Positions 1 to 5,163 of a stretch of DNA of 8,417 bases are shown here, piece after piece. Source of the DNA: Zoogloeaceae bacterium (lineage in GTDB: Bacteria; Pseudomonadota; Gammaproteobacteria; Burkholderiales; Rhodocyclaceae); assembly GCA_031267345.1 (NCBI GenBank), contig JAIRZG010000182.1, positions 1 to 8,417 of the forward strand. Direction: 5' to 3'. Position numbers and translations under genes: made by a program. How positions within the stretch are numbered: the first letter of the stretch is position 1; each line of letters starts with the position of its first letter. A model generated the notes under the pieces. The model saw nothing but the letters and a program-made list of their open reading frames with translations, did no database searches and was not told the origin of the DNA.

Positions 1-72
1 CTGTCGCATCTGCTGGAGCGTCGTGTGGTCAAAAGCTCGACCGTCTGTTTCTCGTTTACATTTCATACGCAT
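1..72 (-). CDS. Transposase N-terminus, IS630-like (partial, runs off the left edge)
   Basis: On the minus strand an open frame starts at ATG 72-70 (or ATG 66-64) and stays open to base 1, giving 24 residues beginning MRMKCKRETDGRAFDHTTLQ. The 'DGR-x-x-DH-x-TL-x-x-MR' pattern resembles the start of the helix-turn-helix domain of IS630-family transposases as I remember them. The DDE catalytic region would lie outside the window. No good Shine-Dalgarno sequence precedes either ATG, so the exact start is uncertain. It sits just beyond the end of an AT-rich accessory operon, which fits a mobile element. The family call rests on a very short peptide; another transposase or a DNA-binding protein remains possible. 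Confidence 0.5.
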   Translation of the reverse strand, partial: MRMKCKRETDGRAFDHTTLQQMRQ

Positions 73-112
73 AGCTTATCACATGACTATACTTTTGAGA
101 AGGTTAGTATAA
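1..112 (-). mobile_element. Right-hand end of an insertion sequence (partial, boundary approximate)
   Basis: If the frame at 1-72 is a transposase, its element must end within the few dozen bases before the start codon, somewhere around 90-112. IS630-type elements insert at TA dinucleotides, and several TA steps lie at about 107-112. The other terminus is outside the window, so the terminal inverted repeat and target duplication cannot be shown. The boundary is an inference. Confidence 0.35.
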
Positions 113-323
113 CCGAATCAGAAGCAAATGCTTTTGAACCATCATATGTAAACAAAAGCGCAAATACAAAAACGAGTGAAGACAACAATATTCTGAATTT
201 CATTTGTCTGATTGCAACAAAGCTAGCGCCTTGCAATGTACTGAACAAACCGGAAGGAACAGGCATACCCAATGCATTCATGTTTTCTGAAAAATAATCA
301 CCAAAGTTATTTCTTGTTGCCAT
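87..323 (-). CDS. Small membrane or exported protein, 78 aa, probably altered at its 3' end by an IS
   Basis: I do not recognise this family with confidence. The start ATG at 323-321 has a good ribosome binding site (AGGAG about 6 bases upstream), and the gene follows 360-692 on the same strand after 36 bases, so it is the last visible gene of the operon. Residues 1-40 are polar to mildly hydrophobic, including the string NMNALGMPVPSG. Residues 41-67 look like a complete signal peptide: Met41, basic KFR, a hydrophobic core at 45-58, and an A-F-A cleavage-like motif at 65-67. Only about eleven residues follow before the stop. The last codons lie where the insertion-sequence terminus is expected, so the C-terminus may be IS-derived and the original protein longer. 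No Shine-Dalgarno precedes Met41, so separate initiation there is unsupported. It could also be an intact single-pass small membrane protein. Confidence 0.55.
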   Translation of the reverse strand: MATRNNFGDYFSENMNALGMPVPSGLFSTLQGASFVAIRQMKFRILLSSLVFVFALLFTYDGSKAFASDSVILTFSKV

Positions 324-359
324 TTTCTGCTCCTTTTGTCAAAAATTAAACCACAACAC

Positions 360-692
360 TCAATGCTTTTCAGAATCAATGTTCCGAAAATACGCTACAG
401 TTTCCTTTAATCTTGCTTTAGTTGCCTTTCGGTAACATCGCATTGCCAGTGTTTTGTATCCATTTTCATACAAAAGAATGGCATTTTTTATACTTTCGCT
501 ACCTGCCTTTGGATAAACACCCTTCCAACGAAAATATGTTACATAACAATAAGGTGCGAATACCACAAAAGCAAGAATTGTTCCGTAAATATACAAATAC
601 AAATAATGTGAATCCACAAGAATAAAAAACATCACGCTAACAGCAAGTATTAATATAATAATATCCTTGCAATAATCAAATTTATAATTCAT
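360..692 (-). CDS. Small two-helix membrane protein with cytoplasmic helical tail, 110 aa
   Basis: No family is recognised. The strong Shine-Dalgarno GGAGGTGA lies just before the ATG at 692-690, and this ATG overlaps the stop of 689-1033 in an ATGA arrangement, suggesting translational coupling. Two hydrophobic segments (about residues 11-27 and 31-53) are joined by a very short turn, so the protein is predicted to be a hairpin in the inner membrane. The remaining part (about 57-110) is soluble and basic. It contains a helix pair pattern (A-x-LYENGYKTLAMRCYRKAT) reminiscent of a single TPR or Sel1-like repeat, a resemblance too weak to name. A+T content is clearly higher than in the core genes to the right. 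The close packing with 689-1033 suggests that the two products act together. Confidence 0.7.
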   Translation of the reverse strand: MNYKFDYCKDIIILILAVSVMFFILVDSHYLYLYIYGTILAFVVFAPYCYVTYFRWKGVYPKAGSESIKNAILLYENGYKTLAMRCYRKATKARLKETVAYFRNIDSEKH

Positions 693-1033
693 GATTCACC
701 TCCATTCTTTAGCTTCAAGGTACATATCAATCCCTGATACATAGTCCCGAAAGCAAGTAAAAATTCAAAACCGATGGTTCCATGATTTCCGAATATTTCG
801 ACAAGGAAATTACCAAGCCAACGCAACCTGCCTTCCATTATCCAGGAACGACCATAAATTAAATCCATTATGGCCAAAGACAGAAACCACACACCCCCTA
901 AAAAGGCCAAATTTCTTCTATGGGACAAACTAACATCAAACAAGCCATTTGTATCAATCCTCATTTTACCTCCTGAAAAAATTCTTTTGAAGACGCCCCC
1001 GACGCTGTAATAGTGCACCTTGATGGATTGCAT
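689..1033 (-). CDS. Small two-helix membrane protein, 114 aa (or 91 aa from an internal start)
   Basis: No family is recognised. Two hydrophobic segments (about residues 43-61 and 89-108) predict an inner-membrane protein with a short loop between them. The chosen start at 1033 lies 18 bases after the stop of the upstream gene and has AAGGAG (1040-1045) at 6 bases spacing. An in-frame ATG at 964-962 (Met24) has an even stronger GGAGG (969-973) at 4 bases spacing, so a 91-aa product is equally possible, or both are made. The first 23 residues are basic and lack a signal peptide. The stop overlaps the next start as ATGA. The gene sits in an AT-rich minus-strand operon between an exported two-domain protein and another small membrane protein. 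Confidence 0.65.
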   Translation of the reverse strand: MQSIKVHYYSVGGVFKRIFSGGKMRIDTNGLFDVSLSHRRNLAFLGGVWFLSLAIMDLIYGRSWIMEGRLRWLGNFLVEIFGNHGTIGFEFLLAFGTMYQGLICTLKLKNGGES

Positions 1034-1051
1034 CAGTTTCTCCTTGTGAAC

Positions 1052-1828
1052 TTACAAGCCACGATAGTTGATTTTCGCGAAAACAGACTTGATTTTGTTT
1101 CCATCCGTTTCGCACATGATTAGTATTCTGTAATTTCCAATGGACAAATTTCCAAAAAGGAAATCAGTGAAACTCCACTCTTGCATATAAGATGCGGAGA
1201 ATGATTTTTCATCGCTATGTCCGTCAAATCCGTTATCAAAAAGAAGAATCTTTGCCGCCGTAACATCCATTCCTGGCGGCAGGTATTTCACCACCAAAGG
1301 CGTAATGATCAGTTGGGTACCATGCGTAGTATCTTCTTTCAGAAACCGGACAATATCGACCATCATGACTCTACTCTCGTCATATAACGGGTCTTTTTTC
1401 CGAAACGGGCGCGAAACGCTCCCGCTGACCGCGCGCGCAACACCATTTTCATGCGCAATATTAACGATTACGTCACGCCCATTTTTGTCGTAATTGCTAT
1501 GCGTATTATGGAAGGCGCTGAAACTGTTGCCCTTTTGTTCGTGCAAACGAAAAGCATTGTCAAAAAGAAAAACTTTTACACGCGACACATCCGTCAACGG
1601 TACGTGCCTGGACACGATCGCGTCGATATTGGCGCTTGCCTGGGACTTCGGCATGTCCTTTGCGAAATTGCTTATTTCCGTATAGAGAGATTCTCCCTTT
1701 ACGGCATTCTCCGCGCTGGCATGATCCGTCATCATCGTCAGCGCCAGACAGAACAGCGCATACAGAATACATATGTGGCGGCATGGCCGATCAAACCCGC
1801 GCCACAAACCGTTGCAGCTATTTTGCAT
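1052..1828 (-). CDS. Exported protein with two tandem copies of an unrecognised domain, 258 aa
   Basis: The N-terminus looks like a signal peptide: an Arg-containing n-region (1-18), a hydrophobic stretch at 19-33, and an A-S-A cleavage motif at 37-39. No lipobox is seen, so a soluble periplasmic or secreted protein is likely. The mature part consists of two similar halves, about residues 46-140 and 152-256. VKVFLFDNAF (84-93) aligns with AKILLFDNGF (192-201), and SFSAFH (102-107) with SFSASY (209-214). The preceding amphipathic helix and the R-H-V-P or K-Y-L-P-P turn also align without gaps. The copies are clearly diverged. GGAAGGA lies upstream at a rather long spacing of about 9-10 bases. 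It is the first gene of the left operon and shows lower GC than the core. I recognise no known family and no catalytic motif. Confidence 0.75.
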   Translation of the reverse strand: MQNSCNGLWRGFDRPCRHICILYALFCLALTMMTDHASAENAVKGESLYTEISNFAKDMPKSQASANIDAIVSRHVPLTDVSRVKVFLFDNAFRLHEQKGNSFSAFHNTHSNYDKNGRDVIVNIAHENGVARAVSGSVSRPFRKKDPLYDESRVMMVDIVRFLKEDTTHGTQLIITPLVVKYLPPGMDVTAAKILLFDNGFDGHSDEKSFSASYMQEWSFTDFLFGNLSIGNYRILIMCETDGNKIKSVFAKINYRGL

Positions 1829-1879
1829 AATGGTTTATCCTTCCTCACACACCAGCTTCTGAAAAAAGTTCGCGGGCAC

Positions 1880-1907
1880 ACTATCAATGGTTATAACCTG
1901 TAGTCAA
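1880..1907 (-). promoter_or_regulatory. Candidate sigma-70 promoter of the left operon with a palindrome in its spacer
   Basis: On the minus strand TTGACT (1907-1902) and GATAGT (1885-1880) are separated by 16 bases, matching 5 of 6 and 4 of 6 consensus positions. The perfect 10-base palindrome GGTTATAACC (1889-1898) lies between them, a position typical of repressor operators. The distance to the ATG at 1828 allows a leader of roughly 45 bases. No transcription evidence is available, so this is a pattern match only. Confidence 0.4.
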
Positions 1908-1915
1908 CTATGCGG

Positions 1916-1932
1916 GTGACACATTACGTCAC
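1916..1932. promoter_or_regulatory. Inverted repeat GTGAC-N7-GTCAC upstream of the candidate promoter
   Basis: GTGAC (1916-1920) and GTCAC (1928-1932) form a perfect 5-base dyad with a 7-base spacer. It is centred about 50 bases upstream of the expected transcription start of the left operon, where activators often bind. Short dyads are frequent by chance, so the confidence is low. Confidence 0.25.
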
Positions 1933-2005
1933 GCTGCGCTCCATGGCGTAACCGCCCACGGGATCCTCGTCATTCGCAGCCTCAATCCGCGCACGACTGT
2001 CCTCC

Positions 2006-2035
2006 GTCTTCTGATCCCCTGTCTTCTGATCCCCT
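2006..2035. repeat. Perfect tandem duplication of 15 bases just past the cheB stop
   Basis: The 15-mer GTCTTCTGATCCCCT occurs twice head to tail at 2006-2020 and 2021-2035, immediately downstream of the cheB stop codon (2040-2038, minus strand). It lies outside any supported gene, in the 209-base gap between cheB and the AT-rich operon. It may be a replication-slippage product. No terminator hairpin is evident in this gap. Confidence 0.8.
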
Positions 2036-2037
2036 GC

Positions 2038-3168
2038 TCACTTGCGGCTGTAGGCAACGATGGCGTCGGGGATTTTGGAAAGCGGCATCACTTCGTCGGC
2101 AGCGCCCAGTTTGATGGCTTCCTTGGGCATCCCGAAAACCACGCAACTGGCTTCGTCCTGGGCGATGGTGCGCGCGCCGACGTCGTGCATTTCCTTCAGC
2201 CCCGTCGCGCCGTCGTCGCCCATGCCGGTCATGATGATGCCCAGCGCGCTGGCGCCCGCGTAGCAGGCGACCGAACGAAACAGCACATCCACCGAAGGAA
2301 TATGCCGACTGACATGCGGGCCGTCGCGCACTTCCACGCAGAACTGCGAACCGACGCGCTTGACCAGCATGTGCTTGCCGCCGGGCGCGACCAGCGCCAG
2401 ACCGGGACGCACCCGGTCGCCATCCTGCGCTTCGCGCACCTTGATTTTGCACTGGCCGCTCAGACGTTGGGTGAACATGCCGGTGAAGTTTTCCGGCATG
2501 TGCTGGACGACAACGATGCCCAGCACATTGGCGGGCAGGCGGGTCAGTACGCTTTCCAGCGCCTGGGTTCCACCGGTGGACGTGCCGATGGCGATGATGC
2601 GTTCGCTGGTGGGCGCCAGCAGGTTGCCTCTGGCAAGCGGCAGCATGACATCGGCTGTGTATTTGGGATGATGGTCGGCGGAAATGGCGGGCGGCAGGGG
2701 AGCGGCGCGCGCGATGGCGCTTTTCCTGTTGCGCGCCGCGCGCGGCAACGCCTTGAGCGCGGGCGCAGCCTTTGCGGCGGCGTGGACGGCGCGGCGGAAA
2801 TCCTGCGCGGTTTCTTCGAGATACTGGCGCACACCGACCTGCGGCTTGCCGATGACCGACAACGCGCCGATGGACAGCGCCTCCTGCATGACTGCCGAGC
2901 CTTTTTCCGCCATATGCGAACAGATGATGGTCGGCGTCGGGTGTTCGCTCATGAGCTGGCGCAGAAAGGAAAGGCCATCCATGCGCGGCATCTCGATGTC
3001 GAGAATCAGCACGTCCGGCCATTCGGCTTCCATTTTTTCCCGCGCGAAGATCGGGTCAGGCGCAGTGGCGATTACTTTTATGTCAGAATCACGCTCAAGC
3101 ATTTGGGAGATAACCTGGCGCACCAGCGTCGAGTCGTCTACGATCATGACTTTTATTTTTTCGGTCAT
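2038..3168 (-). CDS. cheB: Chemotaxis response regulator protein-glutamate methylesterase CheB
   Basis: CheB removes methyl groups from (and deamidates) glutamate/glutamine side chains of chemoreceptors in the cytoplasm, allowing adaptation. The 376-aa protein has the full architecture. A receiver domain covers residues 1-120, with the acidic pair D11-D12, phospho-acceptor D57 (in LDIEMP), S84 and K108. An Ala-rich linker covers about 125-188, and the methylesterase domain about 189-376. The catalytic triad is S197 (GTSTGG), H223 (QHMP) and D319 (GMGDDG), with spacings matching E. coli S164, H190 and D286. The start at 3168 gives a canonical N-terminus directly ahead of the receiver fold; a weak AGGCGGA precedes it. 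No cheA, cheW, cheR or receptor gene is visible. It is read divergently from the PP2C gene, so its partners must be encoded further away or outside the window. Confidence 0.96.
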   Translation of the reverse strand: MTEKIKVMIVDDSTLVRQVISQMLERDSDIKVIATAPDPIFAREKMEAEWPDVLILDIEMPRMDGLSFLRQLMSEHPTPTIICSHMAEKGSAVMQEALSIGALSVIGKPQVGVRQYLEETAQDFRRAVHAAAKAAPALKALPRAARNRKSAIARAAPLPPAISADHHPKYTADVMLPLARGNLLAPTSERIIAIGTSTGGTQALESVLTRLPANVLGIVVVQHMPENFTGMFTQRLSGQCKIKVREAQDGDRVRPGLALVAPGGKHMLVKRVGSQFCVEVRDGPHVSRHIPSVDVLFRSVACYAGASALGIIMTGMGDDGATGLKEMHDVGARTIAQDEASCVVFGMPKEAIKLGAADEVMPLSKIPDAIVAYSRK

Positions 3169-3225
3169 TATTCCGCCTGTTCAGTTCAGAGATGTGCCGA
3201 CGCGCGGGTCGATGATGACAGAGGC

Positions 3226-3247
3226 AAACAGACGCGGACGCCTGTTT
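3226..3247. promoter_or_regulatory. Inverted repeat AAACAG-N10-CTGTTT between divergent cheB and phosphatase genes
   Basis: AAACAG (3226-3231) and CTGTTT (3242-3247) form a 22-base dyad in the 156-base intergenic region between two divergent genes. That is a suitable place for a shared regulator. I found no convincing -10/-35 pair for either gene here, so it remains a candidate operator only. Confidence 0.3.
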
Positions 3248-3278
3248 ACCGCAAGGCGCAAGTTTGTCCTGAAACCCG

Positions 3279-3305
3279 GATGCCGACAAGTCCCGATGCC
3301 GACAA
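3279..3305 (+). repeat. Direct repeat of 11 bases, 16-base period, upstream of the PP2C gene
   Basis: GATGCCGACAA occurs at 3279-3289 and again at 3295-3305, ending 19 bases before the phosphatase start codon. The spacing of about one and a half helical turns could place a bound protein on opposite faces. It could also be a chance duplication. Confidence 0.55.
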
Positions 3306-3324
3306 AACGAATGGGAAAATCATA

Positions 3325-4104
3325 ATGACTCTGGAAGAAAACCCGAACGCCGCGCAATACACGCTGGAAATGGCGGCGCATACCGACATTGGCAAAGTGC
3401 GATCCACCAATGAAGACGCGGTATGGAGTAACGCATCCTACGCCATTGCCATTTTGGCTGATGGCATGGGCGGACACCGGGCAGGCGATGTGGCGGCGCA
3501 GATGCTGGTGAAGCGACTTGTCGAGCGTCTGCCCATTCCGGAACAGCAAAGCCGTTCGCGGGCTGAGATTGCCGGGGAGCTTCTGGCGCGCGTGGAGCAG
3601 GTCAATGAGGAAATTTACCAGTCGGCCTGTCGGGAAGCGCGTTATACGGGCATGTGCTCGACGCTGGTCATGGGGCTGTTCTGCCGGGATTTCCTGCTCA
3701 CGGCGCATGTGGGCGATTCGCGTTGTTACCGTCTGCGGCAAGGCGAACTGACGCCCTTGACCCGGGATCATTCGCTGTTGCAGATGCAGATTGACGCCGG
3801 CCTGATCCGCCCCGAAGACGCGCGGTTTTCCAGCATCAAGAACCTGATTACGCGGGCGGTAGGCATTGAAAGCGTCGTCGAGGCGGAATGCAACGGTTAT
3901 GACGTGGAAGCGGACGATATTTATCTGTTCAGTTCCGATGGTCTGCACGATTTGCTGCCGGAGCCGGAAATCACCCTCATCCTGGAGACACACGCGGATG
4001 ACCCGGATACGGCCTGTATTCGCCTGATCGAGCAGGCCAACGCGCGTGGCGGACACGACAACATTTCGGTCATCGTGGCAAAAATATGCACTTCGCGGGC
4101 GTAA
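3325..4104 (+). CDS. PP2C-family serine/threonine protein phosphatase (Stp1/PppA-like)
   Basis: A cytoplasmic metal-dependent (Mn/Mg) phosphatase expected to dephosphorylate Ser/Thr phosphoproteins. The 259-aa protein is a lone catalytic domain of the usual bacterial length. Motifs in order: R26 and N-E-D at 29-31, DGMGG at 46-50 (metal-binding D46), G-x-x-STL near 109-114, H-V-GDSR-x-Y at 128-135, SSDGL at 203-207 (D205) and GGHDN at 242-246 (D245). All expected metal-binding Asp residues are present. The start at 3325 places the first motif at the usual distance from the N-terminus; ATG 3280 is a possible longer in-frame start, and the Shine-Dalgarno is weak in both cases. The next gene encodes an FHA protein, a natural reader of phosphothreonine, so the pair likely forms part of a kinase/phosphatase switch. 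The cognate kinase is not in the window. Confidence 0.93.
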   Translation: MTLEENPNAAQYTLEMAAHTDIGKVRSTNEDAVWSNASYAIAILADGMGGHRAGDVAAQMLVKRLVERLPIPEQQSRSRAEIAGELLARVEQVNEEIYQSACREARYTGMCSTLVMGLFCRDFLLTAHVGDSRCYRLRQGELTPLTRDHSLLQMQIDAGLIRPEDARFSSIKNLITRAVGIESVVEAECNGYDVEADDIYLFSSDGLHDLLPEPEITLILETHADDPDTACIRLIEQANARGGHDNISVIVAKICTSRA

Positions 4105-4111
4105 AGCTTTC

Positions 4112-4117
4112 TATAAT
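4112..4117 (+). promoter_or_regulatory. Candidate -10 box of the FHA gene
   Basis: A perfect TATAAT lies 8 bases after the phosphatase stop codon and 43 bases before the FHA start. No good -35 hexamer is found 16-18 bases upstream. The FHA gene may have its own promoter as well as read-through from the phosphatase gene. Confidence 0.4.
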
Positions 4118-4160
4118 CCAGTTTCCCTTGCAAAAAGATTTGTAACAAAGGCGTGGAGAA

Positions 4161-5063
4161 ATGGCAAAACTGATACTTTCCATGGACGGCCTGGTTTTGA
4201 AAGAGATCACGCTCGACAAGGAGCGCATTACCATTGGTCGGCGTCCTTCCAACGATGTCCAGATCAACAACCTTGCCATCTCCGGCGAACATGCCGTAGT
4301 CACGACCATCCTGGACGACTCTTTTCTGGAAGACCTGGACAGCACCAACGGCACATTGGTGAATGGCAAGTCCATCAAGAAGCGCGTCCTGCACCATAAT
4401 GATGTCGTCACCATGGGGAAATACACGCTCAAGTTCCTGCAAGATTCGGAAGACGAAAAACTGGCGCAGGAAGGCCGCATCGAGATGGAAGCGTCCGAAC
4501 CCGCGCCCGCGCAAAAACCCGGACCCGCAGCGCCTGCGCCAGCAACGCCAACCGCCTCGAAACCGCAGGACGCAGGCATTGCCCCGAATGTCGCCGCCGC
4601 CGCAGCCCATTCCGGCACGACCAGCAACATCGGCACGGCTACGGCTTTCAGCGCCACCAGCGTGGGCAACAGCCCGTTTCCCACGCTGGATCGCAACATT
4701 GATGCCGATGAACCGCCGGACGAACCCAAGCCCAAACCCGAACCCGCGCCCACACCTGAAGGTCAGGCCGCAAACGAGGAAGTCGCGCCGCCCAAACTGG
4801 ACGCGTATGCCGTATTGCGTATTCTGAATGGCAGCAACAAGGACAAGGAATTGCCGCTCATCAAGACGCAGAACACGCTGGGACGCACGGGCGTTCAGGT
4901 CGCCAGCATCGTCTGTCTGCCGCAGGGTTATGTGTTGAGGCACATCGAGGGCGAACATCCGCCCAGCGTCAATGGCATTCCCATCAAAGAGGAGCAATTG
5001 TTGAACGATGGCGATGTGCTGGAAATCATTGGCGTCCGCATGGGATTCCGGCTGGAATTCTGA
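4161..5063 (+). CDS. FHA-domain protein with a second, degenerate FHA-like domain
   Basis: FHA domains bind phosphothreonine peptides; this 300-aa cytoplasmic protein is probably a phospho-dependent adaptor. The N-terminal FHA domain (about residues 1-97) has the hallmark residues G26-R27, S41 and H44 (SGEH) and STNG at 61-64 followed by N68. A low-complexity Pro/Ala/Lys-rich linker runs from about 105 to 212. The C-terminal part (about 216-300) looks like another FHA fold: LGR at 240-242, SVNG at 269-272, LLNDGD at 280-285 and a hydrophobic end. It lacks the SxxH phosphopeptide-binding signature, which suggests that this copy binds something else or is structural. No transmembrane segment is seen. 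AAAGG (4147-4151) or GGAG (4155-4158) may serve as the ribosome binding site. The PP2C gene 56 bases upstream is the likely functional partner. Confidence 0.9.
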   Translation: MAKLILSMDGLVLKEITLDKERITIGRRPSNDVQINNLAISGEHAVVTTILDDSFLEDLDSTNGTLVNGKSIKKRVLHHNDVVTMGKYTLKFLQDSEDEKLAQEGRIEMEASEPAPAQKPGPAAPAPATPTASKPQDAGIAPNVAAAAAHSGTTSNIGTATAFSATSVGNSPFPTLDRNIDADEPPDEPKPKPEPAPTPEGQAANEEVAPPKLDAYAVLRILNGSNKDKELPLIKTQNTLGRTGVQVASIVCLPQGYVLRHIEGEHPPSVNGIPIKEEQLLNDGDVLEIIGVRMGFRLEF

Positions 5064-5127
5064 ACGCCCTGTCCGCCAGCGCCCGCGCGTCCTGACGGTT
5101 TTACGCCGTTTCCCGCTCTCCGGACGG

Positions 5128-5133
5128 TATAAT
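5128..5133 (+). promoter_or_regulatory. Candidate -10 box of the prfB-lysS operon
   Basis: A perfect TATAAT at 5128-5133 lies 30 bases upstream of the prfB ATG, in the 100-base gap after the FHA gene. A matching -35 element is poor. A 4-base dyad (GACG...CGTC) flanks the box and is followed by a run of six T residues (5139-5144). It is too weak for a convincing terminator. Confidence 0.45.
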
Positions 5134-5163
5134 CGTCGTTTTTTCCCGCACGGAATTCGCATC

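Noticed and set aside
25..297. Plus-strand 90-codon open frame at the left end
   Set aside because: It has no ribosome binding site and opposes the better supported minus-strand frames at 1-72 and 87-323.
1982..3022. Minus-strand 346-codon open frame overlapping cheB in another frame
   Set aside because: Its translation is rich in Arg, Ala and His and contains no domain; it is a shadow of the GC-rich cheB gene.
2185..3324. Long plus-strand open frame upstream of and continuous with the phosphatase gene
   Set aside because: It lies antisense to cheB, whose domains and catalytic residues are intact. The translated text is low-complexity, and the phosphatase domain begins naturally at 3325.
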